NCBI RefSeq assembly: GCF_035989245.1
Contig: NZ_JAYMFF010000015.1
Coordinates: 1-64,000, forward strand
DNA length: 64,000 nt
Direction of reading: 5' to 3'
From: Adlercreutzia wanghongyangiae
GTDB lineage: Bacteria; Actinomycetota; Coriobacteriia; Coriobacteriales; Eggerthellaceae
Shown: one piece after another, positions 1 through 7,971 of the stretch
Position numbering within the stretch: position 1 is the first letter of the stretch
Layout: each line of letters starts with the position of its first letter
Program-made: the position numbers and the translations under genes
The notes under the pieces: generated by a model
What the model saw: only the letters and a program-made list of their open reading frames with translations
What the model was told of the DNA's origin: nothing
Databases searched by the model: none

Positions 1-184
1 TTGTCAAGGTTCCGCGGGCCTCTTGCCCGCCGCCGCCCTTCGCGAGCGGCGCAAGGAAATACTTTACTCGGTTTCGAATGGCTTGTCAACTCGTTCACAA
101 AATCTTGACAATTTTGCTTTCTCGCTTGACAGAGCCAAAAGCTCTTCGCCGAGACTGCCTTTCGTACTTCCGAAAAAGACAGCT

Positions 185-194
185 TGCATATAAT
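185..194 (+). promoter_or_regulatory. Possible -10 element upstream of the CCA-adding enzyme gene
   Basis: A perfect TATAAT lies at 189-194, with TG two bases further upstream. No convincing -35 lies 16-18 bp away; two TTGACA words at 105-110 and 126-131 are too distant. The rest of 1-333 shows no recognisable gene. Confidence 0.4.
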
Positions 195-333
195 ACAGCC
201 TTCAGCATTTCGCGCAAGGGGTAATTTCAAATTTCTTGAAATTTTTTGCCCAGCTGCTCGACAACAATGGGGCCGTTGGCAAGAAAGACCAGTATACTGA
301 GGCAAAACAACCACTCAAAAGTAAGGAAGCCCC

Positions 334-1767
334 ATGGCTCGCGCCCACCGCAATCCCAACACAAGTGCCCGTCCCTTCCGCATGGCCCCCGATTCCGGTG
401 GCGCGCGCCCTTCTCCCCTGCTACCGCTGCCGGCTCTTGCGCTGGAGGCGCTTTCCCTTATAGAGGGCGCGCATGGCGAGGCCTGGTGCGTGGGAGGTTG
501 CGTGCGCGATGCCCTGATCGATCGTCCCGTTCACGATGTGGATATCGCCACGAGCCTTCCCTGGACCGCCGTGCAGCGCGTATTCGCCGCCGCGGGCTGG
601 GGCACCGTGGAGACGGGCACCGCCCACGGCACCCTCACCGTCGTGAAGGACGGCGAGCCTTTCGAGATCACCACGTACCGCTGCGATGGTGCCTACAGCG
701 ACGGGCGGCACCCCGATGCCATCACCATCGCATCCAGCATCGAGGAGGACCTGCAGCGGCGCGACTTCACCGTGAACGCCCTCGCCTACCATCCGGAACG
801 CGGACTCATCGACCCCTACGGCGGCGCAACCGACTTAGAACGAGGCGTCATCCGATGCGTGGGCGATCCTTCGACGCGCTTTACCGAGGACGCCCTGCGC
901 ATCCTGCGCGCCTGCCGCTTCGCCTCGCAGCTGGGATTCGCCATTGACGGGCCCACTTTCAACGCCATGATGGCATCGAAGCATCTTCTGAGGAAGATAT
1001 CGGGAGAGCGGGTGTACCGCGAGCTGGAGCGTTTCGTATGCGGCGACTACGTGCACGATGCTCTTATGGGGTGCGTCGATGTGCTCGCCTTTGTGTTGCC
1101 GGAGCTGGTGTCCATGAAGGGATGCGAGCAGGTGACGAAATACCATATATATGACGTGCTGGAACACACGGCCTGGGTTGTGCAGCACACCCCGCCCGAA
1201 CCGCTCCAGCGCTGGAGCGCGCTGTTCCATGACATGGGCAAGCCAGCCGCAGCATTCTTCGAGGAGCGCGAGGGCGAGCGCGTGGAGCACTTCTACGGCC
1301 ATGCCGCTGTGAGCGTAACGCTGGCCGAGGGCATCATGCGACGTCTTCCCTTCCCCGCCTGGCTGCGGCGCGATGTGCCCGTCATCGTGCGCGTACATGA
1401 TGACGTGGTGCCCCCCGAGCCGCGCGCGGTACGGCGGGCCCTCAACCGATTGGGAGGCCGCACCGATCTGTTCGAAGCGCTCTGCGACATCAAGCGGGCC
1501 GACGCCCTGAGCCAGGCGCCGTTCTGCGCGCCGCGAGCCGACACCGCCGAGGAGCTGCGTCGCATTATGAGGGAGATCGTGGCCGAGGGGGATGCCTTTA
1601 CCGTAAAGCAGCTGGCCATCAACGGCAACGACATCATGGGGCTTGGCGTGAAGGCAGGCCCAGCCGTGGGGCAGCTGCTGGAGCAGTGCCTGGGCGCCGT
1701 CATCGACGGCACGGTGCCCAACGAGCGGGAGGCCCTGCTGGCCTTCGCCGACGACCGCCGAACATGA
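334..1767 (+). CDS. cca: CCA tRNA nucleotidyltransferase / poly(A) polymerase family, with HD domain
   Basis: Class II nucleotidyltransferase of 477 residues that adds or repairs the 3' CCA of tRNAs. The head domain shows GGCVRD (about residues 50-55) and the metal-binding DVDIAT (about 66-71), followed by the conserved RRDFTVNAL and DP-x-GG-x-DL segments and the EDALRILRACRF helix. A C-terminal HD-type domain has LEHT and FHDMGKP (about 275-310), as in bacterial CCA enzymes with phosphohydrolase activity. The ATG at 334 follows an AAGGAAG ribosome site. The gene sits just before a tRNA array read towards it. A poly(A) polymerase role cannot be excluded from sequence alone. Confidence 0.93.
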   Translation: MARAHRNPNTSARPFRMAPDSGGARPSPLLPLPALALEALSLIEGAHGEAWCVGGCVRDALIDRPVHDVDIATSLPWTAVQRVFAAAGWGTVETGTAHGTLTVVKDGEPFEITTYRCDGAYSDGRHPDAITIASSIEEDLQRRDFTVNALAYHPERGLIDPYGGATDLERGVIRCVGDPSTRFTEDALRILRACRFASQLGFAIDGPTFNAMMASKHLLRKISGERVYRELERFVCGDYVHDALMGCVDVLAFVLPELVSMKGCEQVTKYHIYDVLEHTAWVVQHTPPEPLQRWSALFHDMGKPAAAFFEEREGERVEHFYGHAAVSVTLAEGIMRRLPFPAWLRRDVPVIVRVHDDVVPPEPRAVRRALNRLGGRTDLFEALCDIKRADALSQAPFCAPRADTAEELRRIMREIVAEGDAFTVKQLAINGNDIMGLGVKAGPAVGQLLEQCLGAVIDGTVPNEREALLAFADDRRT

Positions 1768-1801
1768 AAAAGGGCCGCCCGCAGACGACCCTGAAGATTC
1801 C

Positions 1802-1878
1802 TGGTAGCTCCGACCGGATTCGAACCGGCGACCTCCGCCTTGAGAGGGCGGCGTCCTAAACCGCTAGACGACGGAGCC
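1802..1878 (-). tRNA. tRNA-Glu(CTC), copy 4 of a tandem array
   Basis: A complete cloverleaf on the minus strand with encoded CCA. Anticodon loop CTCTCAA gives anticodon CTC. T-loop GGTTCGAATCC. Identical to the next three copies. The acceptor starts with a G-U pair (G1, U72). Confidence 0.95.
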
Positions 1879-1897
1879 ACATAGCGCGCTGCATAAA

Positions 1898-1922
1898 GCC
1901 GGGAGGATGGTTGCCTCCCGGC
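1898..1922 (-). repeat. Spacer hairpin between tandem tRNA-Glu genes
   Basis: A 9-bp perfect stem GCCGGGAGG/CCTCCCGGC with a 7-nt loop. It repeats at 2029-2053 and 2160-2184, so each of the three spacers has one. Read from the minus strand it is followed by TTTATG, too weak a U-run for a clear terminator. It may guide processing of the tRNA precursor. Confidence 0.7.
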
Positions 1923-1932
1923 CCGATTTCCC

Positions 1933-2009
1933 TGGTAGCTCCGACCGGATTCGAACCGGCGACCTCCGCCTTGAGAGGGCGGCGTCCTAAACCGCTAGAC
2001 GACGGAGCC
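1933..2009 (-). tRNA. tRNA-Glu(CTC), copy 3
   Basis: Identical in sequence to the copy at 1802-1878 and displaced by exactly 131 bp. CCA is encoded. Confidence 0.95.
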
Positions 2010-2063
2010 ACATAGCGCGCTTCATAAAGCCGGGAGGATGGTTGCCTCCCGGCCCGATTTCCC

Positions 2064-2140
2064 TGGTAGCTCCGACCGGATTCGAACCGGCGACCTCCGC
2101 CTTGAGAGGGCGGCGTCCTAAACCGCTAGACGACGGAGCC
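2064..2140 (-). tRNA. tRNA-Glu(CTC), copy 2
   Basis: Identical to its neighbours, again at a 131-bp offset. CCA is encoded. Confidence 0.95.
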
Positions 2141-2194
2141 ACATAGCGCGCTGCATAAAGCCGGGAGGATGGTTGCCTCCCGGCCCGATTTCCC

Positions 2195-2271
2195 TGGTAG
2201 CTCCGACCGGATTCGAACCGGCGACCTCCGCCTTGAGAGGGCGGCGTCCTAAACCGCTAGACGACGGAGCC
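2195..2271 (-). tRNA. tRNA-Glu(CTC), copy 1
   Basis: The first tRNA-Glu copy in transcription order after tRNA-Gln. Anticodon CTC and encoded CCA. The short spacer to tRNA-Gln lacks the hairpin seen in the other spacers. Confidence 0.95.
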
Positions 2272-2292
2272 ACATAGCGTTCGCGCAAAGAA

Positions 2293-2366
2293 TGGCTGGG
2301 GTGGAAGGAGTCGAACCCTCACATACGGCACCAGAAACCGCTGTCCTGCCATTAGACGACACCCCA
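2293..2366 (-). tRNA. tRNA-Gln(CTG)
   Basis: A minus-strand cloverleaf with acceptor TGGGGTG/CACCCCA, anticodon loop TTCTGGT (anticodon CTG) and encoded CCA. It begins with U1, as glutamine tRNAs usually do. First gene of the tRNA cluster. Confidence 0.95.
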
Positions 2367-2514
2367 ACGATACTTCTTCGCCCGTACCGCTAAAGCGGTA
2401 AGCGCAAGTGAGTATATTACGGAAGGGACCCCCTTGCGTCAAGCCCCCTCTTTCAGGAATTTCAAAAATTGCGGAGAGCGGCATTGGGGCGTGGCGGGGC
2501 GCCTGACGCAGGTG

Positions 2515-3177
2515 TTACTCGGGCGTCCGCCAATCGCAGGGATCCGGAGCCGCCAAGCCGCGAATGCCCTCGATGATGATCTCAATGCCGCAGGCGAAAG
2601 CTTCGTCCGAATGGGCATCCATAACGATTTCCTCCCATAAGGCAAGATCGTGCTCCGATGATGGAGCGTGCGCGCCTCCAGGGAGGTTGGCGATTGCCCG
2701 CTCCTCGATTGCATTGTCGGTAAAACCCGCCAAAAAGGCGTCCACCATGGCCCACGCACGCTTCAGCACGGGCACAGGGATGCCCTGATCCAGGTGCAAC
2801 GCGACAATTTTCTCAGTATGACGAGCCAGACCTTCGTTTCCCGCACCGGGCGTAATTTCAATGGAGGCCAACTCGGGATGGGCCATCTCCTCAACATAGA
2901 TCGAGGTCATGATGCGCCGAAGGGTATCGTCCCAGCGCTCCCCAGGCACAGGGTCGGCATCTATCGTGGCCATGAAGCGCTCGAGCACAGCAGTGAGAAC
3001 ATCGCCACGCGATTCGAAGTAGCCATAGATCGCCATCGCGGAGACCCCCAGCTCTCGTCCAAGCGACCGCATGGTGAAAGAAGGCAGGCCCTCCCGCTCA
3101 ATAAGCTCCGTCGCCACGTCGACAATAGCGTCGCGAGAAAGAGGAGGGCGGTTTTCCTGCACTGACCCCCGCGCCAT
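2515..3177 (-). CDS. TetR-family transcriptional regulator
   Basis: A 220-residue TetR/AcrR-type repressor. The N-terminal helix-turn-helix reads SRDAIVDVATELIEREGLPSFTMRSLGRELGVSAMAIYGYFESRGDV in overlapping parts (about residues 15-60). The rest is an alpha-helical ligand and dimer domain of usual size. The start at 3177 is chosen because an AAGGAGGGAGGG ribosome site lies just upstream; an in-frame ATG 30 bp earlier would translate through that site. It lies 117 bp downstream of the triheme lipoprotein on the same strand. It is the best candidate to bind the two palindromes at 5443-5507 in front of the flavoprotein gene. The ligand is unknown. Confidence 0.9.
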   Translation of the reverse strand: MARGSVQENRPPLSRDAIVDVATELIEREGLPSFTMRSLGRELGVSAMAIYGYFESRGDVLTAVLERFMATIDADPVPGERWDDTLRRIMTSIYVEEMAHPELASIEITPGAGNEGLARHTEKIVALHLDQGIPVPVLKRAWAMVDAFLAGFTDNAIEERAIANLPGGAHAPSSEHDLALWEEIVMDAHSDEAFACGIEIIIEGIRGLAAPDPCDWRTPE

Positions 3178-3294
3178 GAACCCTCCCTCCTTGCCATCAA
3201 AAAGCATCCTCTATATAAATGAGTATAAACGGGCGACGCACCCGCATTGGATACGCCGCCCCATCGACATTTGAAATCCAGAGCACCCGACTGG

Positions 3295-3678
3295 CTACAA
3301 GGAAGCTCCCGGCCCGTTCTCAGGGTTATGAGGCCAAGCGTGGCAATTGTCGCACTTATTGTCGGTGATCTCCTTGTCCCGGGCATGACAGTTCACGCAA
3401 GAGTTGTAGCCACCGTGTATGGAGTTGTGCGGATTAGAGAGACCGTAGTCCGCCGTCGTCGCGGCGAGCGCCTCGTAGGAGCCGCCATGGCAAGACAAGC
3501 ACTGCTCGTCGGACTGGTACAGCCCCTCTCCAGCCGCAGTGTCAATCTGTTCCTCGGTTGCACCTCCTGCAGCCCGATCCGCCTCACCGGAAGGCTGCTG
3601 TGGGGCGCAGGCAAAAAGAGCGAATCCCAGAGCAAGGACGCAGGCCGCCACAGCCAGGCTCAATACATTCTTTTTCAT
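3295..3678 (-). CDS. Triheme cytochrome c lipoprotein (electron donor to the flavoprotein)
   Basis: A 127-residue exported protein. The signal sequence ends in LFAC (Cys24), a lipobox, so it is probably anchored in the membrane by lipid. Three heme c motifs are visible: CLSCH (60-64), CVNCH (94-98) and CDNCH (109-113), with further histidines as possible axial ligands. It resembles the small multiheme domain of flavocytochrome c3 fumarate reductases. It begins 3 bp after the flavoprotein gene, which argues for a two-subunit enzyme: heme lipoprotein plus FAD subunit. The electron source, probably menaquinol via another membrane protein, is not encoded here. Confidence 0.87.
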   Translation of the reverse strand: MKKNVLSLAVAACVLALGFALFACAPQQPSGEADRAAGGATEEQIDTAAGEGLYQSDEQCLSCHGGSYEALAATTADYGLSNPHNSIHGGYNSCVNCHARDKEITDNKCDNCHAWPHNPENGPGASL

Positions 3679-3681
3679 ATC

Positions 3682-5376
3682 CTACTCCCCCTTCATGGCA
3701 TGCTCGGCGACCACATATCCGAAAGTGACGGCACGGCCAATAGATGTTCCAGGAATATGGCGCGGGTAATTCCCCGCGAAAAAGCCACCCGAAACGTTGC
3801 CTGTGGCGTACAGGCCGCCGATGGGCTTGTTTTCCGTGTCGAGAACCTGAGCGTTGCCATCGATGGTCAGGCCGCCCACCGTAGCGAGCACGCAGCTATT
3901 GGTGGTCAATGCGAAATAGCGTTTGCCCGTGAACGGAATCGCGGCGGACAGATCGCGGTCGAAGTCCTCGTCGACTCCCTTTTCGAAAAACCCGTTGTAG
4001 CGTCCGATAGTGATCGACAGGCCCTCGGGGCTCATGCCGCAGGCCGTGGCCAGTTCCTCGGGCGTTCCGCCCTCAAAAAGCCACCCTCTCTCTTTGTAAT
4101 CCGCGACGGCAGCGTCGTCCATGCCACCCATCATGGTCTCGTCGAAAACAGCCCAGCAATTCGCGCCGTAATCGGGCTGGGCGTTCTGCGCGTTGGACAC
4201 CGGCTGGAAGGGAAGGTCCTCGCGTACGAAGCGCTCTCCGTTGCCGTTCACGAGAATGGCAATGGAGATAGCGCCCCAAGCTCGTGAATCGTAAAAGGAA
4301 TCGGGGCTACCCCAGCGGAAGTTCATGACCGGCTGGGGACACGGATCCATCTGGGCTCCCACCTGGATTCCCATCAGGTGGCCGTCTCCCGTGGTGCCCC
4401 ACCCGGGATTCCACCAACTCGATGACGCATAATCCTCGGGACGACACCAAGCCTCCATAAGATCGGGGTTGGCGTCGTAGCCGCCCGTGGCCAGAATAAC
4501 TCCCTTGCGGGCATTCAGCTTGACGTAAGAGCCTTCGGCGTTCCTAGCGATCACGCCGGCCACCGGTCCCGAGCCCTCCCGCACCAACTGCACGCCAGGC
4601 GTTTCAAAGCGAATGTCGAGGTTGTCGTATTGGCTTGCCACCTCCTGCATCTCCAAGCACACGTACATACCCGCATAACCGGGACGAATGCCGGCATCAG
4701 GCGGCAGACAAGGGCTATCGCCGAAGCCGAGCTCCGTGGGGATAAGATCGGTGAGACAGGGCATGCCGCACGTCGAAGGGTATTCCTGAACATGGCTGAT
4801 GGTAAATCCGTTAGACCCCTTGTCCAGCACGGCCTGCCAGAAATCGGTCACTTCACCGGAACGTCGCACATAAGTGCGTACCGGTTCGGGGCGAATGCGC
4901 CAGTAAGCACTCCGGTAAATCTCGTCAAGCAGCAACTGCGGCTGGATATCAAGCCCCTCTTGGCACTTCGCATTCACCGCTCCAAAAGCCTCGAAGCAAG
5001 CGCGACCGAAAGTCATCTTCTCGATGCAAACGACATCGGCACCCTCGTCTGCCGCTTTCAGGCTAGCCATGAGGCCGCCGATACCCGCCCCCACCACGAC
5101 GATGTCGTGATCTTCGGTCGCCGCAATCTGATCGGACGGAATGGCATCGGCAACAAAACCGATAGGACCGCGTGGGCCCGGGCAGGCCGCCTTCTGCACC
5201 GGAATCCACGCCGTCTCGTTAGCCAGCTTCGCAATACCCGGGACCGCGCCCTCGGTCTCCTCGGCTACAGCTGCGGGCGTCTGCGCGCCTCCAGCCAGGA
5301 CGAGGGCTCCTGCCGCCGCGCCCACAACCCCGGCGCCGCGCAGGAAGTCGCGACGTGATACGTTCGTTCCCTCCAT
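3682..5376 (-). CDS. TAT-exported FAD-dependent reductase (fumarate reductase/flavocytochrome c-like)
   Basis: A 564-residue flavoprotein. A twin-arginine signal SRRDFLRG (about residues 7-14) is followed by an Ala-rich hydrophobic stretch. The FAD-binding motif VVVGAGIGGLMASLKAADEG sits near residue 85, and the C-terminal FAD segment GGLYATGNVSGGFFAGNYPR near 525. This is the fold of fumarate, urocanate and related enoate reductases that use periplasmic-side multiheme partners. The start at 5376 is preceded by GAAGGAGGAGCT; a longer frame to 5427 would run through this site. The substrate cannot be assigned from sequence. Co-transcribed with the triheme lipoprotein and probably the TetR gene. 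Confidence 0.87.
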   Translation of the reverse strand: MEGTNVSRRDFLRGAGVVGAAAGALVLAGGAQTPAAVAEETEGAVPGIAKLANETAWIPVQKAACPGPRGPIGFVADAIPSDQIAATEDHDIVVVGAGIGGLMASLKAADEGADVVCIEKMTFGRACFEAFGAVNAKCQEGLDIQPQLLLDEIYRSAYWRIRPEPVRTYVRRSGEVTDFWQAVLDKGSNGFTISHVQEYPSTCGMPCLTDLIPTELGFGDSPCLPPDAGIRPGYAGMYVCLEMQEVASQYDNLDIRFETPGVQLVREGSGPVAGVIARNAEGSYVKLNARKGVILATGGYDANPDLMEAWCRPEDYASSSWWNPGWGTTGDGHLMGIQVGAQMDPCPQPVMNFRWGSPDSFYDSRAWGAISIAILVNGNGERFVREDLPFQPVSNAQNAQPDYGANCWAVFDETMMGGMDDAAVADYKERGWLFEGGTPEELATACGMSPEGLSITIGRYNGFFEKGVDEDFDRDLSAAIPFTGKRYFALTTNSCVLATVGGLTIDGNAQVLDTENKPIGGLYATGNVSGGFFAGNYPRHIPGTSIGRAVTFGYVVAEHAMKGE

Positions 5377-5442
5377 AGCTCCTCCTTCGCATCGGGCCCA
5401 CCTCACGGGCCGCTCATTTTTTCGCATAACACCTCGTTACGC

Positions 5443-5507
5443 GAACTTTACATCGTAAAGTTCGATGCGAGGCAAATCATAACTGCTTTACTTTACATTG
5501 TAAAGTA
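5443..5507 (-). promoter_or_regulatory. Promoter of the flavoprotein operon with two palindromic operators
   Basis: Minus strand: -35 TTTACA (5499-5504), 17-bp spacer, -10 TATGAT (5476-5481). Operator 1 (5443-5463) has 9-bp arms GAACTTTAC and GTAAAGTTC around 3 bp, just downstream of the predicted start site. Operator 2 (5489-5507) has 8-bp arms TACTTTAC and GTAAAGTA around 3 bp and covers the -35. Both share the core CTTTAC-N3-GTAAAG. Centres are 45 bp apart. This is the layout expected for TetR-type repression. Confidence 0.75.
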
Positions 5508-5535
5508 TTCAGGAAGAACTTTTCTCCTCGAACGC

Positions 5536-5572
5536 AGAGCCCCGCCGGCGCACTGTACGCCGGCGGGGCTCT
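5536..5572 (-). terminator. Strong hairpin after thiD
   Basis: A perfect 15-bp stem, AGAGCCCCGCCGGCG with its complement, around a 7-nt loop. There is no U-run on either side. It separates thiD from the flavoprotein operon, so termination or mRNA 3'-end protection is likely. Confidence 0.55.
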
Positions 5573-5595
5573 GGAAAACGTATACTGGCAGAACC

Positions 5596-6450
5596 CTAGC
5601 AGGGTGCGGGGCCCGGGTAGCGCCACATGTGGTTGAGCGGGCCGCTGCCCCGCCCCAAGTTCAGACCGGCCGCCAGGGCGCCGGCCACGTAGGCCTTTGC
5701 TTCGCGCACGGCTACATCCGCCGAGAAGCCCTGGGCGAGCCCGCAGGCGATGGCCGAGGACAACGAGCAGCCCGTGCCGTGGGTGTTCTCGGTGTGCACG
5801 CGCTTGCCGTGCAGCCACACGTGCTCGCCGCCGGCCATGCGCAGGTAGTCGTCGGCCGCATCGGGATCGCCCACCCCGTGTCCCCCTTTCACCATGATGG
5901 CCGGCACGCGGGGCGCCGCATCCGGGTTGGGCGAGGTCTCGACCGCCGCCACACAGCGGGCAGCAATGAGCTCGGCGGCGCGCTCCACATCGTCGGCGCA
6001 GCTGATGTCCATGCCCGCGAGCACCTCGGCCTCGGGTATGTTCGGCGTGATCACTGTGGCAAGGGGAAACAGCTCGGCCACAAGCGCATCCACCGCCGCA
6101 TCCGCGATGAGCGCCGAGCCCGAGGTGGCCACCATGACCGGGTCCACCACGATGTTCTCGGCCCCGTGCCGGCGCAGCCCGTCGGCGATGGCGCGCACGA
6201 TGGCCGGCGAGGATACCATGCCGATCTTCACCGCATCGGGGCGGATGTCGTCGAACACGGCGTCCATCTGGGCGCCCACGAAGGCAGGGTCCACATCCAT
6301 CACGCCGAACACGCCCGTGGTGTTCTGGGCCGTGAGCGCCGTAACGACGCTCTCGCCGAACAGCTGGTGGGCGGCGATGGTCTTCAAGTCGGCCTGGATG
6401 CCCGCTCCCCCGCTGGAATCGGACCCGGCAATGGTGAGAACCGCTTTCAT
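5596..6450 (-). CDS. thiD: Hydroxymethylpyrimidine / phosphomethylpyrimidine kinase
   Basis: A 284-residue ribokinase-fold enzyme that phosphorylates HMP and HMP-P for thiamine synthesis. It begins MKAVLTIAGSDSSGGAGIQADLKT, the ThiD signature. It has the QNTTGV segment (about 42-47), the MVKGGHG strand, and the catalytic anion-hole motif HGTGCSLSSAIA near residue 230. The start at 6450 follows GAAAGGAGCGCC; an ATG 21 bp earlier would be translated through it. It is the last of the minus-strand genes thiE, isochorismatase, thiD, each separated by about 100 bp. Confidence 0.93.
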   Translation of the reverse strand: MKAVLTIAGSDSSGGAGIQADLKTIAAHQLFGESVVTALTAQNTTGVFGVMDVDPAFVGAQMDAVFDDIRPDAVKIGMVSSPAIVRAIADGLRRHGAENIVVDPVMVATSGSALIADAAVDALVAELFPLATVITPNIPEAEVLAGMDISCADDVERAAELIAARCVAAVETSPNPDAAPRVPAIMVKGGHGVGDPDAADDYLRMAGGEHVWLHGKRVHTENTHGTGCSLSSAIACGLAQGFSADVAVREAKAYVAGALAAGLNLGRGSGPLNHMWRYPGPAPC

Positions 6451-6493
6451 GGCGCTCCTTTCTCCGCACATACAAGTGCGCCTATCATTTCAT

Positions 6494-6526
6494 AAAAAGG
6501 AGGCGACCCCGCACGGCCGCCTCCTT
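6494..6526 (-). terminator. Rho-independent terminator after the isochorismatase gene
   Basis: Stem AAGGAGGCG/CGCCTCCTT (6497-6505 and 6518-6526) followed on the minus strand by TTTTTA. It lies between the hydrolase and thiD, so thiD may need its own promoter. Confidence 0.75.
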
Positions 6527-6551
6527 CTGACAGTCAATCGTCACGCGCGGG

Positions 6552-7148
6552 CTACGCCTCGATGAGCTTCACGGCCTCGTCGGTGTCGATGATCTTGGCG
6601 GCGTAGCAGGTGCGCATGTAGTCGAGGCCTTCCGCCTGATCGCCCACGAGGAAGGTGGCCGTGGCGTCACCCACCACGATGATGTTGAAGTTGTTGAAGT
6701 AGGCGTCGGCCACGGTGTGCTTCACGCAGATGTTGGTGTCCATGCCGCAGCAGATGAGGGTGTCCACGCCCAGCTCGTTCAGCAGCAGGAGGAGCCCCGT
6801 CTGGAAAAACCCGCTGTAGCGGCGCTTCTCCACCACGTAGTCGGTGGGCTGGGGGTTCAAAAGCGGCGAGGTCTGCGCCTCGGGGGTGCCGGCGATGCCG
6901 TGGGTGCCCCACAACGCCAACTCGCGGTCGATGCCGGGGATGTGCGCATCGTTGGTGAAGACGACGGGCATGCCCACCTTGCGGGCGGCCTCGGCAAGCT
7001 TGGCCGTCTGCTGGATGGAGGGCAGAAGCACCGGCTCCAGCGGCGTGCCCGTGGGGTCACCCAGCTCGTCGATGACGAGGAGCGCGCATCTCAAGCGGTC
7101 GATGGCGGAAAGGTCAACCAGATCGTTGTTGTTCTCATCTCCCAGCAT
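6552..7148 (-). CDS. Isochorismatase-family cysteine hydrolase
   Basis: 198 residues, normal length for the family. The catalytic triad positions are visible: Asp in LLVIDELGDP (near residue 27), Lys in VEKRRYSGF (near 107), and the nucleophile Cys in CGMDTNICVKHTVADAYF (near 142). The family includes nicotinamidases, ureidoacrylate and other amide or ester hydrolases; the substrate cannot be told from these motifs. The usual DMQNDF near the Asp is replaced by DELGDP. It lies between thiE and thiD, so a role in salvage or breakdown of a thiamine-related compound is possible but unproven. Confidence 0.85.
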   Translation of the reverse strand: MLGDENNNDLVDLSAIDRLRCALLVIDELGDPTGTPLEPVLLPSIQQTAKLAEAARKVGMPVVFTNDAHIPGIDRELALWGTHGIAGTPEAQTSPLLNPQPTDYVVEKRRYSGFFQTGLLLLLNELGVDTLICCGMDTNICVKHTVADAYFNNFNIIVVGDATATFLVGDQAEGLDYMRTCYAAKIIDTDEAVKLIEA

Positions 7149-7265
7149 GGGGGTCCTTCCTTTCTTGAGGATCTTTCGACTCCGGCGCCGTGTGCCTCCG
7201 CTCAGGATGACACGGAGCGAGCGCGACCGCTCAAGACGACCGGGGATACTGCCTCGGATGATGCG

Positions 7266-7931
7266 CTAGAGGGTCTCCCCGATAATACGGGAAAGCTCGC
7301 GGGTGGCAGCCTCAATATCGTCGGCGGCGAAGATGGCCGACACGACGGCGGCTCCATCCACGTCGAGATCGGTCAGGAGCGGCATCGTCTTCGCATTCAC
7401 GCCGCCGATGGCCACAATGGGGATGTCCACCGCTGCGGCAATCGCGCGGAACTCCTCGGGGGTGAGCACTCCGGCCTCGGGCTTGGTGGCCGTGCCGGCA
7501 ACGCCCCCCACACCCAGGTAATCGGCCCCGGCCGCCTCGGCCGCCCGGGCCTGCTCCACCGTCTGGGTGCTCACCCCCACAATGGCATCGGGGCCGAGCA
7601 GCGCCCGAGCTCGCTCGCAAGCCATGTCGTCCTGGCCTACGTGCACCCCGTCGGCACCCACGGTCAGGGCGCACTCCACATCATCGTTCACCACGAAGGG
7701 AACGCCGGTCGGCCGACAGAGGGCCAGCAGCTCGGCGGCCTCAGCACGCAGCTCTTCCGCGCCCGCGCGCTTGTCGCGCAGCTGCACGAAGGTCGCTCCG
7801 CCAGCAAGCGCCTCCCCCACGCATTCCACCAGCGTGCGCTGCCCCAGCCACGCGTTGTCCGTGACGGCGTACAATTTGAGCGCGCCGCGGATGTCCTGCG
7901 GCGACCACATTCCTCGTTGCTGTGCGGGCAT
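7266..7931 (-). CDS. thiE: Thiamine-phosphate synthase
   Basis: A 221-residue TIM-barrel enzyme joining HMP-PP and thiazole phosphate to give thiamine phosphate. Family marks include LYAVTD at the N terminus, VQLRDK (about 50-55), VNDD-x-ECAL-x-VGADGVHVGQ-x-D in the middle, GVSTQT and the phosphate-binding LGVGGVAGTATKP, then PIVAIGGVNAKTM. The canonical GP in the GVGPIF motif is GG here. An AAGGAGAGGGAGA ribosome site precedes the ATG at 7931. No thiM or thiG is seen nearby, so the thiazole source lies elsewhere or outside the cell. Confidence 0.93.
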   Translation of the reverse strand: MPAQQRGMWSPQDIRGALKLYAVTDNAWLGQRTLVECVGEALAGGATFVQLRDKRAGAEELRAEAAELLALCRPTGVPFVVNDDVECALTVGADGVHVGQDDMACERARALLGPDAIVGVSTQTVEQARAAEAAGADYLGVGGVAGTATKPEAGVLTPEEFRAIAAAVDIPIVAIGGVNAKTMPLLTDLDVDGAAVVSAIFAADDIEAATRELSRIIGETL

Positions 7932-7971
7932 TCTCCCTCTCCTTCCTTACCGTTTTCTTTTTTTGTAGCCA

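Noticed and set aside
246..947. Reading frame overlapping the start of the CCA-adding enzyme in another frame
   Set aside because: Arg/His-rich shadow; the true gene has all nucleotidyltransferase motifs from 334.
1802..2271. Regular 131-bp repeats as a possible CRISPR array
   Set aside because: The repeated unit is a full tRNA gene with CCA and the spacers are also repeated, so this is a tandem tRNA array.
5162..5370. Reading the TAT signal region of the flavoprotein as a separate small gene
   Set aside because: The twin-arginine motif and Ala-rich stretch continue in frame into the FAD domain.
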